Assembly: GCA_023078685.1 (NCBI GenBank)
Contig: JALGAS010000001.1
Span: 3,534,001-3,598,000 of the forward strand
Direction: 5' to 3'
From: Neopestalotiopsis rosae
Lineage: Eukaryota; Ascomycota; Sordariomycetes; Amphisphaeriales; Sporocadaceae
DNA length: 64,000 bases
Under the pieces are notes generated by a model. It saw only the letters and a list, made by a program, of their open reading frames with translations, searched no databases and had not been told where the DNA came from. Positions 1-11,900 of the stretch are shown here, one piece after another. The position numbers and the translations under genes were made by a program. Position 1 is the first letter of the stretch; every line of letters begins with the position of its first letter.

Positions 1-2
1 AT

Positions 3-260
3 GCCAAGATGTTTACCGCTTTCGAACAGGAGAAGCGCTGCATTTTCGACGTTGAGCCCATTGAAGATCTAGCTCCTGTCCGCTGTGTCGTGCTTGGCAA
101 GAACAAACAAGAAGGGGATCAGGATAGAACATCGTACGCTTTGATTATCAAGCCGAGCCTACCAGGGCAGCCTGATGGCCCCTGGGAACGCGTTGGCGTA
201 GTGTCTCTCTTGTCATTTCATCTATCTGAGCAACCCGGAGAGCCCGTAAGAATCCAATAG
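3..260 (+). CDS. 3' end of a HET-like protein gene (5' partial)
   Basis: The reading frame is open from the left edge of the window and ends at the stop at 258-260, so only the last 85 or so residues are present. The visible part has a pattern seen at the C-terminus of fungal heterokaryon-incompatibility (HET) proteins: a hydrophobic YALIIKP strand, a Gly/Pro loop, then WERVGVVSLL. The HET domain itself would lie upstream and cannot be seen. HET proteins act in the cytoplasm in non-self recognition and programmed cell death after hyphal fusion. A complete HET gene sits at 57.3-59.2 kb on the other strand. The assignment rests on a weak C-terminal pattern only; another large cytosolic protein is possible. 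Confidence 0.5.
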   Translation, partial: AKMFTAFEQEKRCIFDVEPIEDLAPVRCVVLGKNKQEGDQDRTSYALIIKPSLPGQPDGPWERVGVVSLLSFHLSEQPGEPVRIQ

Positions 261-969
261 CAGATGGGGTTGGATTCTTGGCATCGGGTCACGTGTGAGT
301 TTTGGATAACTAAGGGCATGAAGATGTAGTGGACTGGTGGAAATCAGGTCTATTCTTGAACCTAATGATCGGTGGGAAGATGATGCAGAGAAGAGAAGCT
401 CTCTGTATACAGCTACAGCTACAACGGCTATTTACCTACATACACTGCAGCACAGGTCAGGCGCTCTGTGCATTAATGTGTCGTTCGAATTGAAACAGCC
501 TTGCATATGCCGAGAGGCATCTCATCCTCGCGAGGCTCTTTCGCAAATATACCTTAAAAATGCTTTTGGGAACTGATCAAGTCATGGAGTGGTCAGATCG
601 GGTTATGATACACCCCCATGGGTTTCTCCATGTCGGAGTGAATAAAAGAAGTCGCTAAGTGAACAACTATTCATACACTCCGTACAAAGCTTCCTTTCGG
701 AAATATATGGGAAATATATGAAAATTATAAGCATATACGACCATGACCAGGCATGTCGAGCTGGGCTTTGTAAATACATGATTTAAAAACATTTAGGGCT
801 TAGACAGCTTGGATTATGCGCTATTGTCTGATGTCGCGCTGCTTTATGAACTGGAAAGTGCCGTCTTCTCGTCTCCGATCGTCTGGGTCTCCCGAGATCG
901 GCACCGTATGTGCTGGTCTGGTATGCAACTCCTGCCGCATGGCGCGTTTAGCGAGCACGAGCTCGGAGT
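261..969. other. Intergenic, 3' flanks of two convergent genes
   Basis: No gene is supported here. The open frame at 337-576 has no start context, domain or codon pattern that would make it credible. The stretch carries the 3' flanks of the HET-like gene (plus strand) and the SDR gene (minus strand), with A/T-rich polyadenylation-like sequence around 660-790. Confidence 0.6.
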
Positions 970-1928
970 TTAGTACTCTGAAGGCATAATAGACAGTCTG
1001 CCGCCATCCGTCACGAGGATCAGACCGTTGTTGAAAGCTCCAGCGCGGCCCGCAAGGTACAAGATTGTTCCTCCCATCTCCTCGTCGCCGCCAAACCGCC
1101 TGACAGGAATATACGCTGGGTTATCAAATGCTTCGGCACCTGGGTCGCGTGTTCCAATCATGTTTGCCGCCAGATCCGAGGGAAACACTATCCACGATTA
1201 GTACGTTAGTCTGGCAAAGTCTGTGGTTTTCACTTACAGCCTGGGGCCAATGCATTCACTCTGATACCATACTTGGCCAGGTTAGTGCTTGCGTGTTTCG
1301 CAAGATGGGCGATCGAAGATTTGCTCCCGGTGTAAGCCGGGTTGGAGGCTTGGGCTCTGCTGTATCCCGCGATGCTGCTTGTTACAATGACTTGGCTCTG
1401 AATGGAGGGAACATCGCTGCCGGACTTCAACGGCGCACCAAAGCCGCCCTTAAGAGCATTCTTGTTCCCGGCATCGAGGAGCTCGAGAAATGCGAGCATG
1501 GTAAAGTAGGCGCCTGTCACATTGACGTGGAAAGCCTGAGTGAACTCGTCCATGTCCACATCGTCAAAGAGGGTTTTGCGCACTTCCGCAATGGACAGCT
1601 CGGCATTGAAGCGGTTGGATGGTCCCAAGACGCCCGAGTTGGCAATGACAAGGTTCACGAAGCCGCTCTCCTTGGCCACGGCATCAACTGCTGATTGTAG
1701 TGATTGCTTGGAAGTGACGTCGCATTCTAGTGGAGCGATACTGTCATGTGCGGCCGCCGCCTTCTCGAGCACGTCCTTTCGTCGCCCAAGAATGTAGACT
1801 TTCTTTGCGCCGGCGCCGGCCAAGGCTTTGGCCATCATCAGCCCGATGCCGCTTCCTCCGCCCGTGACTACCGCCACCATACCGTCGACTCTGAACAGGC
1901 CGGATGAATCCATGTCGATTGATTGCAA
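970..1928 (-). CDS. Short-chain dehydrogenase/reductase (SDR), classical type
   Basis: An NAD(P)(H)-dependent oxidoreductase of the classical SDR family, 302 aa, probably cytosolic; the substrate cannot be read from the sequence. There are two exons, 1238-1928 and 970-1187, joined across a 50 bp intron (GTAAGT ... TAG, with CTAAC and TACTAAT branch-like sequences). The join restores the APG-LFPSDL segment typical of the region after the active site. Visible motifs are the Rossmann cofactor loop TGGGSGIG (residues 22-29), an ANSG variant of the NAG motif, a Ser-Ser pair, and the catalytic YTGSK (YxxxK). The C-terminal GLILVTDGG strand is also standard. The start could be Met1 or Met6. It lies 504 bp downstream of an MFS permease on the same strand, so the two may handle one substrate, but that is only inferred from position. 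Confidence 0.9.
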
Positions 1929-2432
1929 ATAAGCACACTTGGAGATTGATTATGGCAATTGAATATATGAGCAAATACCAGTAAATTGTTTAGGAGAAGT
2001 AAATTCTTTAAATTGAATCCTGGATAATCAACAATTGCGGCTTGAACAAGATTTCTCATCTGCCTCGGACACCGAAACGATGACCAACCAAACAGCATCA
2101 ATATGCCGGACATAAAGTGGGAAGTCCGTCCCACCCGCCCGTGTCATGGTGGAACGCCACCGCCCAAGTTGCATCATACGTGCATACCTAATAAACGCCT
2201 AATCATATCATGTTATGTCCGATAATTCGCTTGATTTTCATATTTCGACAGTGTTTGTACATTATCATATCATGGCATATCTTATGATCTGTATTCCTTG
2301 ACAGCGTGTATGCACTGACGCCGGTCCATTGACTGCATTCTGCAATCAGTAAGCCCACACACCAACTAGTCCTGCTGGCTTACTCATTCGACGTTGCAGA
2401 GCAAAAGGCGAATGCGCGACAACCCTCGGCAC
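1929..2432. other. Upstream region of the SDR gene
   Basis: About 500 bp between the MFS stop codon and the SDR start. It should hold the SDR promoter and the MFS terminator. No coding signal is supported, and no clear TATA box is seen close to the SDR start. Confidence 0.5.
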
Positions 2433-4324
2433 CTAGTGCGCGAAACGAAAGTCCAATCTTTTCGGTCCCGTATCTTTGGTGGTCACGGCATAATCCAGTT
2501 GTTCTTGGGGCGTCATGGCGTTCCACTGCCTCTCGCGAACCTTATTTCGCCAAATGTAAAATACCTTGACGGCATAAAACAGCACAATATTGAACGCCGT
2601 GATCGCCACCAGGATCTTATTGCCTCTATTGTACAAGGGCTTGTCGTCGTCGCGATAAATGTTGCTGGCAATGATATTACCACTTTGGACAAACATGTTG
2701 TATAGTGCCGCAGATACTGCCCGTGTGCGGACGGCGTTGCTGTTCTTGGCGTTCCAGCCAACCAGAATCGCGTGGCAGTAGGGGTACGAGAGAAGACCCG
2801 TCATGAGCGCATATCGTATCCAAGGGCTTGCCGTCGAGGGGATGCACACTAGGGCGACCAGCCAGGGCAGCATCCAGGTATTGGACAGCGAGGATATGAT
2901 GGCGCGTTCGTTTGCCTTCTTGGAAACCCAAGTAATGACCAGCAGGTTGATGGCAAACAGGAATTGCGACGGAATGGCCAGGAGATTCGCCTGAAAGGTT
3001 GAGAACTCCAACTGTCTGAGGATATAGGATAGATAGGTGCTAGGCGCCGAAGGAGGGATGTAAGCCATCAGACCAATCAGGTACAGTGGCCACATCTCCC
3101 AGTCGCTGATGGCCGAGAAGAGCTGAGTGATGCCCACGGCCTCACGGTTATTCATGTCACCCTTGCTAGGGTCATCCCGAAGGAGCCGATTGACCATGAT
3201 GGCCTCTTCGCGTTCGGTGAACCATCCGTCCTTGCCACGAAACCAGTTGCGAGTTTGGCATGGGCCGGGAGGCATCAACACCCAGGAGAAAATGCCAATA
3301 ATGAGCGTAATGATACCCTCGATGATGAATAGCCATTGCCAGCCAGACCAACCACCGATACCTCGCATCTATAATTTGTAAGCCCCTGGCCAAGTGAATG
3401 TTCTATGTGCACACAGGACAAAGGAATTGAAGGCTGACAATGGGCACGTACCTGGAGAATGCCAGCGGCAAGAAGCGAACCAACAATATTCACCGTGGAC
3501 AGAGCAGTCCAGAACCAAGACAGTCTAGTCGGTAGCTCATTGCTCTTGTAAAAGTACGTCAACCACAGGACAATATCCGGTATGAAACCACCCATTAACA
3601 GTCCCAAAAGAGCCTTGATGGCGTAAAAGCCTGCCTTGTTGGAGAGAAAGGCCTGAGAACCAGCAACGATGGACCAGCATACCATGATGCTGGGGATCCA
3701 CACGTCAGCTCCCAGCTTCTTACTGATGAGACCACTGGGCAGCTCAGCGGCGAGGAAGGAGGCGAGGAAGATTGTCTGTCCGTAATTGAAGTCGTTGGTG
3801 TCCATGCCTGATATTACGGTCAGCTACCAGTCGTCATGTCCAGCGCTCCGCAAGGTCAAACATACCGATTTCTGGGAGCATGTTGTCGGATATGGCTCTG
3901 TTAATGTTTCTGCGATGGATGTCTAGTGCGCAGAACATGACCCACGCCCAGACCACTATACGACATGAGTGAGTGTTTGTTTCCTATTGTTCTATTGTAC
4001 ACGGAAGTATGCCCATCATTTCCGATCCAAGGCTATCAGATAGCTTCTGCATTCGAGGTCTGACTCACTGATTCTGAAATCAATTTTCCGTAACAACTTC
4101 TTCTCCTCTTCTGCCGTCCATTGCAGGTTTGGGTCAAATCGGTGGCGGTTTTCGTAGTTTGCCTGCTCGTAGATGCCAAGCCAGTGGCTAGCCACGGCCG
4201 GGTCCTTGAAGATGTGGTCGTCTGACGAGCCATAGCCCTCGGAGTCGACACTGCTCAGCGCGGTATCGAGAGATGCAGCTCGAGGACTTGACGTCATATG
4301 CTTCTCCTCGGTAGGTGAAGACAT
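2433..4324 (-). CDS. MFS transporter, allantoate permease (DAL5) / anion:cation symporter type
   Basis: A plasma-membrane MFS permease of 545 aa. Four exons fit in phase: 4069-4324, 3866-3955, 3452-3807 and 2433-3368, with introns of 59-113 bp. The soluble N-terminus (about 85 aa, acidic, ending EEEKKLLRKIDFRI) and the order of helices match the fungal DAL5/TNA1/THI73 family, which imports anionic nutrients such as allantoate, nicotinate, thiamine precursors or pantothenate. Twelve hydrophobic segments can be traced, split by a central loop (about residues 260-300). The C-terminal end carries the family-like YRDDDKPLYNRGN segment followed by one last helix. The usual LDRxNI segment after helix 1 reads LDIHRRNINRA here. 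Substrate unknown. An A/T-rich TATA-like block lies about 120 bp upstream. The SDR gene follows downstream on the same strand. Confidence 0.9.
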
Positions 4325-5508
4325 ACTGACCAGCTCAAGTAGGGTTCAGAATTTAATACTCTGCAGGTCTTCCTTCTGACCAATGCCCGTCGCCTGATTC
4401 GCACGCGATGGACTGGAACCTAAAACACGACCAGAGGCAGAAATAATATATAATTTATATATCCATGTCTGGTACTGGAGAATAAGTATCCAGACGTCTT
4501 TTTCTCCGGTTCACTTCAACTCTTCAGCAGAAGATTTGTTCTTCTCTTCACTATTGCGCCATGTTGGCGAAAATTGCAACTCGTACTTGGCGTCCAGCCT
4601 CAAGCGCCATATTTTCTCAAATCGCAGTCTATGATTGACTGTAAAAGTGGTTTGATTCCTTTTATCGTTGATAACAGTCTTGGCCAACTCTTGGAAGGTT
4701 GATATCTCAGCCGCTGTGCGGGCGTCTCATTAGTGCATCTGGCAGCGGTGATATGATCTCGAATATATAGCGCCGATGGTGTCAACTCAGCCAAGACTCC
4801 AAAACACAGCGACCGAGAACCGTTACTGGCGCCACTCTTGTTGGACCTTGCCGCATTTGTGGTTACCTTTTTTCCAGGAACGGCTTCATATGGCAAGTAT
4901 CGTATACTTCGGAGATCTAGGCCTTGAGTTTGTGTGTGATCCAGGTTGTCGGGACAGTACTTGGGCTTATGCACTATCGGGTGGTGCATCGAGTCAGCCA
5001 GCCAAATATCCAGCTCAATGGCACAGACGCTCCATAAATCAGGTTTGAGTATTTGAGAAACAAGACGACTTTCTTGATTGATTTAAGAAAATTGCATCGA
5101 TTCACACGTGGGAGTCATTAATAAAGGCAAAGTGATTTGTTCCACAAGCGAGGTCACCAATCTCTAATGAGAGATGGCCCCTCAAGCTGTTTATTTCATA
5201 TTTTTCTAGTCTACTTACTTACAAGGCGTCTAAGGAGTAATCCAGTTCTGTTGAAACTGGTTTCTCGACCTAGACTCATTGGACCGCTGCCGTGTTTGTT
5301 CTGTTGTCGTTGACTGACTTGTTGTTAGCGCCGTGCGACGAGAAAGAATAAAACCGGCGAAACATAACAATGAACCTGAAAAAATGTTTAGTAGATAACA
5401 AAGAATTTCAAACCTCTAGACCGAAAACGGAATTTCTGGTCCACTCATAAACCAAGGCGTCCGCGATCTCTGTTCATCTCACCCTTCTTAAGAGTACCTT
5501 GTAGCTCC
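4325..5508. other. Intergenic between permease promoter and disordered-protein gene
   Basis: No gene is supported. It contains the permease promoter and the 3' flank of the 5509-6531 gene. A 129-codon minus-strand open frame at 4600-4989 has no recognisable domain and is treated as chance. Confidence 0.5.
4446..4461 (-). promoter_or_regulatory. TATA-like block upstream of the DAL5-type permease
   Basis: A run of alternating T and A (minus strand TATATAAATTATATA) lies about 120 bp upstream of the permease start codon at 4324. Position and strand fit a core promoter. This is a sequence match only. Confidence 0.4.
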
Positions 5509-6531
5509 TTAATAGCCGCGATAGTAGCGGTCATCACGGTACGACGGCTCACGCCAGTAGTACCCAGCAGGAGGATACTCCTCGCGCGGCCTCTCGAGCG
5601 GCTCTGGTCGTCTGTAATGGGCGGGCGGGGCGCCAAAGCCACTTGGAGCCGCTGGAGCACGCCTCCGAGGGTCGTCGCGGCGACGACGAATCGCACCGCG
5701 TCGCCGGAGGTCGCACTCGACGTACTGGATGGGCTGCGGCGAGGGCGATCGCGATGGTTCCCGGATGCGGACGCTGATGGTGCGGTATTGTGGCCGCGGA
5801 CTCAAGGTTGAATACCTCGGGGGCAGATCCCGAGATGGTGACATGTACATTGGGGGAGGACCTCGCGAAGGCGAGTACCAATCATCAAACTCCCTGTGCG
5901 GCCTCGACGGACCCCTCGAAGGAGTCCGCGGCGGGGTCCGCGGGCGTGGAGGGGGTCTCGACGGAGCCCGGGGAGTCCGTGGTGGTGGTGGCGGCCTCAA
6001 TGGGGTCCGCGAACGAGGTGGAGGCCGTCGAATGGCGGGTCGACGCCGCAGACCAGCGGGCTGCCACTCGGAGGGGTGATGTCCCTCCTCATCCTCGTTG
6101 GAGACCCGGTGCTGGTTGTTTACGTCATCGTCAGCATCAACGTCCATTGAATCTGGCCATTGCCAATCTGGACGGACACCTGGAATGCCGAACCACTCAG
6201 TGGCCGGGGCCTCCCCTTCATTGTCCGCAACAGGGTTATCGTGGACAGTCTCGGGCGCTTGATCAAATGGAGAGCGAGCGCGGGGAGGCTGGATATCGAG
6301 GGCATCGTCACCTAGCTCGTATGACGGCCTTCGCGGCGACCGGTGACGAGGCACAGCGTGGAACTGTCTGACATCGTCACCGGGCTCGTATGATAGCGGT
6401 CGTTGTTGCCTTCGCGGCCTCTGCGGCGCCGGTGGTGACGGGTACCGTCTAACGTACGGCAGCTCAGCGTCGTCACCGGCAACCCACGATGGTTGTCGCT
6501 GTCGTGGTCGCTGCGGTAACGCGTGCCGCAT
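5509..6531 (-). CDS. Disordered Pro/Arg-rich protein with GDD-containing repeats
   Basis: A single-exon protein of 340 aa that I do not recognise. It has no signal peptide and no membrane segment. Composition is dominated by Pro, Arg, Ser and Asp, so it should be intrinsically disordered. The first 80 residues hold three degenerate copies of a PS[W/Y]xxGDD[A/V] unit spaced about 25-30 residues apart. The middle (about residues 150-230) is a dense RPPPRxRTPP array that resembles SH3/WW-ligand or RNA-binding low-complexity tracts. The C-terminus is rich in Tyr, Arg and Asp (YYWREPSYRDDRYYRGY). A TATA-like element 136 bp upstream of the start supports a real promoter. Long open frames on the other strand over the same bases come from the G/C-rich repeats and are not separate genes. 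The cellular role is unknown. Confidence 0.6.
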   Translation of the reverse strand: MRHALPQRPRQRQPSWVAGDDAELPYVRRYPSPPAPQRPRRQQRPLSYEPGDDVRQFHAVPRHRSPRRPSYELGDDALDIQPPRARSPFDQAPETVHDNPVADNEGEAPATEWFGIPGVRPDWQWPDSMDVDADDDVNNQHRVSNEDEEGHHPSEWQPAGLRRRPAIRRPPPRSRTPLRPPPPPRTPRAPSRPPPRPRTPPRTPSRGPSRPHREFDDWYSPSRGPPPMYMSPSRDLPPRYSTLSPRPQYRTISVRIREPSRSPSPQPIQYVECDLRRRGAIRRRRDDPRRRAPAAPSGFGAPPAHYRRPEPLERPREEYPPAGYYWREPSYRDDRYYRGY

Positions 6532-7392
6532 GTTGTTAACTTCTATGGTTAACGTACTGGTTGTTCGTGGATGTGGGCGATGGTAGAGTGCTGTGAGGGA
6601 GTTCCTGTTGCTATAAGCAGATGGGTGCTGAAAACAAACCCGAACTCATGACCAAGTCTCAGTCCTTATTTATAGAGGGTCAATATTGAGGAACAGGGTC
6701 TCGTCTCAGACTGCACGATGCCACGCATGAGCCATTGTTCTCGAGATGTCGTATTGAACAGATACATTTGTTGTTGTTAACGCTGGGGATGTGCCGAATC
6801 CGAAACTCGACGAAACTTTGCTCCGGAATATACTGACGATTGTGTATGAATGCACGCTTTGTCTGCTTCGCTAGGACAAAGAACTTGTACTATAACATAG
6901 ACATTGTTGAACATTGCTGATGGCACATTCCTGATCGGCAATATGACTCTTCGTCTAATGGCAGCAATAATAGTAAAACAGGATTGCAGTTTCGATTCAA
7001 AATTCATGTCAAATTATCATGGGCACGACTGGAGACATGTTTGTACAGGAGAATTGGATCTAATTCATTAGAGTGCTTCGTGCACCTTCTATTGAGCTGA
7101 TATGCTCTTCTTAATCTGCCTATATCCCGCAAGTTGTTTCTTGACAACTGCGTCCTGTCCAACGCCATTTTTTGAGTGGGGGCTATTCGTGCTCTTCCTG
7201 AGCCAGCCATGGAAACCAATAATGCCAAAATCGCTAGTGGGGTATATTTGTTCCGAAAACAATTGACAAGTTGAAAGTCAAGAACCGGATGTAAATGTTT
7301 TATGCCGGGGGGTTAAATGTTAAAAACAAATCGCTTATGTTGTGTCATTGACAATGAACAAAGGAATACAAAAAAGAGGACGGCCTGATAGC
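6532..7392. other. Intergenic: promoter of disordered-protein gene and arrestin 3' flank
   Basis: Two short open frames (6777-7007 and 7004-7228, minus strand) show no domain or start context and are not called. Nothing else is recognised apart from the TATA box noted separately. Confidence 0.5.
6667..6674 (-). promoter_or_regulatory. TATA box of the disordered-protein gene
   Basis: TATAAATA on the minus strand, 136 bp upstream of the ATG at 6531. It is in the right place and orientation for a core promoter and supports transcription of the downstream gene. Confidence 0.5.
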
Positions 7393-8925
7393 TTAGGTCG
7401 ATCTCTTTGATGGTGCATCGAGGGGGCTGATGGTCTCGTCAACCTCCTCATAGGGGATCTCGCAGTGGTATGAGGGTGGGCTGGGTGGCACGTCCTGGTA
7501 GATGGGAGGAGCCTCGTTGTCCCAGCTCACGCCTAAGCCACTACGCTCAGTGACAATGGTGCCAAAGTGCATACGCAGAATGCGTGCCACTCCGGTAGGG
7601 GTGACATGCTTGGGCTGGTTGGTGGGGGCGTACTCCTGGGCCACCACCATTTCAATGACGAGCTGGTGAGTAACCTCGGTGCCGTCGTTGCTCTTCATGT
7701 CGCAGACAGGCTTGAGCGATGGGTTGACCTGGTACTCGAGCTCCATCTCCACGTTGCCGCTGGGCGAGTAGTCGGCCTTCCAGCCACTGGCAAGATCACC
7801 CGAGCCAATAGTGCGGGCTTCTGTGCGCTTGATGCCCTTCTTAGTGGCCTCTCCCGTCTCGGGATCCTTGGGCGCGTGCTTCTGGCAAGCAGGAACAACT
7901 GTGGTCAGGTGCTCCTCAATCTTCCAGGAGAGACGCTTGAGCTTCCAGTACTCAATGGTCTTGACATCTGGGTTCGACTTGATGATGCCTTCCAAGCGGA
8001 GTTCAAGCTTGTTGCTTCCAATCGGGTGGATGACATTGGGGTAGTGGACCGAGGCGGTGATGTTGGTGGGAGGGAAGATGCGGACCGAGTGGTGCGGCGT
8101 CTCAGGCACGGGGAGTGCCCGCCTCACGTTGATCGTCTTGTTCAACTTCAAGGCGGAGCCGTTCTTGGGCTTGGCCTCGGCGGTAAAGTCATATCGTACA
8201 GTGACAACCGAGTTGTCTGTGGACGCAGGAAGGTGGCCTTCCAAAAGCGCCGAAAATGGATAGTAGTGCACGCCTATGCAAAGTTAGCAGTTTGTTTCAT
8301 ATACAATATACTCTCGACAAGAATGGAGCTCACCTTGTGACAAAGTTGCAGGTCCGGCAATCAACTCCCAGGTCTTGAGCTCGGTCTTCTGGTTTGTGCA
8401 GTCATGGCAGTGATCCTTGTAAGGTCTCTTTCGAATGACGTGGATCTCCAGACGTGCCTTGAAGCCTTCGACCTCGAGGGGAGCATCCTTGGCAGTCAAC
8501 ATCAATTGTCCCGAAACGATGGCGCCAGTGCTGTTTTCGGCATCGCCGTACATGACAGCTGGCGGCGACTCGATCTTCCAGTCCAGCGATGCATGTGGGT
8601 GCTTTTCGCCATGATCTTTGGACTTGTGGCCACCAAGGTGCAGGCCAGGAAAACTTAGGCGGTGGTGGGACGCTTCCTTTTCTCTTGCCGATTCCGGCAT
8701 CCTGACCGGGGGCGCTACTGACTGGTTGTTGGAGCGGGTCTGCTGGTTTTCCTGGTCCTCGGCTTCGTCGTTGATAGAATTGGGATACGAAACGGTGCGA
8801 GTAGAGCCCGGTCTCGGGGTGGCTGAGACTGGCGTCCTCGAACTAGGACTCCTCCTTCGAACGGTAGCCTTGATTGTGTTGATGGGGTCGTGAGACGAGC
8901 GGAAGAAACTCGTGATGTGAGGCAT
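7393..8925 (-). CDS. Arrestin-related trafficking adaptor, LDB19/ART1 type
   Basis: A 490-aa alpha-arrestin that would recruit the Rsp5/Nedd4-family ubiquitin ligase to plasma-membrane permeases for endocytosis. There are two exons, 8334-8925 and 7393-8273, with a 60 bp intron (GTGAGC ... ATAG). The join gives the LSQGVHYYPFS segment expected at the N/C arrestin-lobe boundary. The N-terminal 90 residues are Ser/Pro/Arg-rich and disordered. The arrestin fold follows, starting near a DWKIESPPAVMYGD segment, a pattern I associate with fungal LDB19 homologues. Two PPxY motifs lie at the C-terminus, PPIY at residues 453-456 and PPSY at 463-466; these are the expected WW-domain ligands and strongly support adaptor function. 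Nearby permease genes (2.4-4.3 kb, 46-48 kb) are possible clients only in a general sense. Confidence 0.85.
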
Positions 8926-11900
8926 GGTGATGAAATAAAAGATCGGAAGGCTGTAAGTAGAAAGAACGCGGAATACTCTCCAAACTTGTTCTTCTAATTC
9001 GCCAGTCGCAGCCCACTAATGCGACGGCTCTGCAAGGGTGAATAAACCCAGAATCCGGGGATGGCGCGAGCAATGGGAGACTAGGTCATGCAATGCAAAG
9101 TCTCGTGGTCACACGTTATGCCACTCGGGACTCTTGCCTTGCGCCGGGAACGGTGTGAGTCAAAGAAGCTTGTCGACTCCAAATGTGAATCTCGGTCTGA
9201 TTTCCGGATTCCCTCAGTATAATGTGTGTAGCTTTGCAATTGCGCACTGCAAACTTTGTCGTCTCGTAAAAAGTGGCGTATATAAGTCGATTTATAGCGT
9301 ACCAATGCGGTAAAGTTTCGATATATGCCAATGCAGTGGAAAAACGCTTTCTCAAAGGGTGGGTTGCGCGAGGTTCAAGTATTTGCGGAATAAATGGTGT
9401 AAGTGACGTTTGGTGGAGGGTAATAGAGGATTTGTGTGTCTCCTGAGCCAACCTCTAATAATAGAGCACGTCTGATGAGAGCTGATGATGATGGGATATC
9501 GCGAACCACAAAAAGTCCAAATTCAGGAGGTTTATATTATTCAAGAGACTCCAGTTCCAAAGACCTTTGGTTGCGTAGCGGGGACTTTGGTTTTAATATA
9601 TTGCTGCTCCCCAAACAAAAGCAAAGACTGCAAAATTTCACCTGGTGAAAAGTACATACATGCTCGCGTCATGCTTTGGAACATTCTCATCAGGTAATTT
9701 ATGTGTCATGCGTTCCAAGATCCACGATGCTAGTTCCGGGCCGCACCAGGGGGGTGTACAGCCTGTACTATGTAGACTCGATAGAGCCAGAGCCTGAAAA
9801 CGGACGGACCTTTGGCCTGTACACGTGCCAAAATCCAGCGGTCAACAAGCAACAGGCAAGCCTGGGCGGCAGGTACAAATTCTGCTACACTTGTACACAC
9901 TAATGAGAGACAGCGGCAGCCACTAAAACAACCTTGGTAACTTCAAGCTGTCTTGTTTAGTGTAGACCCCTCGGGAAAGATCTGAGCCAACCCTTGGCAG
10001 TCCAGTAACGTCAGGACCCTTCCAGTCACATAGATCTGTTACCCCAGAATTATAACCTGAGTCGTGAACACCATTGCAACCGCTGTAGGATGATGTAAAC
10101 ATGTCAATCAAGTATAGCAAGTGAGGCGACTTTGCAAAAGAACAGGAAGATACCCTAGATCCCCCTGCCTTTTCCTTTTGTTTGGCAAAGGAGTATTGCC
10201 ATGAAGTCACAAGTCAGAATTTTGGTCATTTTTCCACCATGCCATGCTAAGAAGTGTACTGTAGTGGTGTGCAGCATGCCAATGCCCCAGGTATGGAGCT
10301 TCATGTCCGAGTTGCAATCCAATGCCCCAAAACGGCCATAGGCGTTTTGGTGGTGCTGCATGGTCACCGGGGAACCCCAATATGTAATGAGATGCGGCTC
10401 CGTATACTATTTTGCAGTCATGACTTGAATATGGTCTCACCGATGCACCACGATGGACTCAAGCTGCAAATGGTCAACAAAAAGTACGGGGTCAGGCAAT
10501 GTGATTTATATAGATATGCCATTATGCCTTGCAAAGATTAAATATTGGAAGCAAATTTTTCAATCTTGTTACCAGTCACGGCCAGCATCGGCGATGGATA
10601 TTGGGCTCGTAGCTTCAGGTACTAAAAGTCACGATAACTTCCATGGATATCATGTCTCGGGCGCTACGACAGATGCAAACACTTTGACCTTCCAATGGTC
10701 AACGGTGAGCTGGTCTTTCGTTGTTTCGGAACAGCACATGTAGCCCCGGACCAACGCCCGGCTCTGGCAACGCAAACCTGTACGACAACGGCTTCCAATG
10801 CCGCTATACCGACCGCCCTTCGACCAACCGCCTCCTGTATTTGGACAGGAGAGCAAGCATGTGCCATGTGCTGCCATTCGAGCCATTGTTGGCATCGCCA
10901 GATGTGGTACGAGGCACAAACACTCTCCTTACCCATCTTACCCCATGCTTACTCGATGGAATCCACAGGCAATAGAACCCAAAGGTACCCCCCTTACTGC
11001 TTCGAGTTTTGCTGTGGGCATCCAAAATGTTCCAAAACAAGCTCTTGCATGAATGTGTTACTAGCACGATCGAGAATTTCCAGTAGTAGTATCCACTATA
11101 GCCCAGTCCAGTTCTAGCAGGGCCACAAGCCTGGAATCGGAATTTGCGCTGGTAACGCTGAAGAGGACCTGGAGGGAGGAAATTTTTCGCGCCGCGACGA
11201 TCGCTTTTGTTACCCATGGCGGGGCATTGCGAGTCAGCTGCCCAAAAAAATTTCAGGAAATAGAAAAATTCTGCTCGCTTTCCAGTCAATTCCTGTCAGA
11301 CCTGCACCGGCTGTATAGTACGTACATACAAAGTTGTAGACCGTCGATTACCGAACACTCCACATACGAAACAAAGAGTAGCGAAAAGTGGACATTTCCA
11401 GTCATTCTCTTCAACATCTGAAGAAAAATTCAAATTCAAGAAATCCACTTGACGCTATCGTGAGTTTTTCTGTCGCGATGCACTTGCAGTATACGGAATG
11501 AGCATCCGAGCCCTGCCATCCAATCCTTTTTACTCCGGGATCATTATTCTCCCACAATGCAATTGATCGTTTACGCCATTCGTAAATAGGAAAACAATAC
11601 AAAAGCAGTGATTTTCAGTATGGTCCTGCTTACTATGGTGTGAGAAGGTTGGGGGCTGATGGAAGAGAAATATTGAATCCATGCAATATGGGCACAACAT
11701 TTGTTCATCTTGCGTGATGAATCCGTTTCAGCAGGAATCACCATGTAAGCGCAGGAATAGGAGGTTAGGTTAATGGCGTGCTGCCCAGCGGCGTTGCACG
11801 GTAAGACAACGTGCCTCGTGTGGCGGAAACGGCAAGCGTACAGAAGGTTCATTGCCAACAAAGCTTCTGCATGTTGGTCGGATGAGAGTCCCGAGGACCT

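Noticed and set aside
5790..6371. 193-codon plus-strand open frame opposite the Pro/Arg-rich protein
   Set aside because: It has no domain and no promoter; the minus-strand frame has a TATA box and internal repeats.
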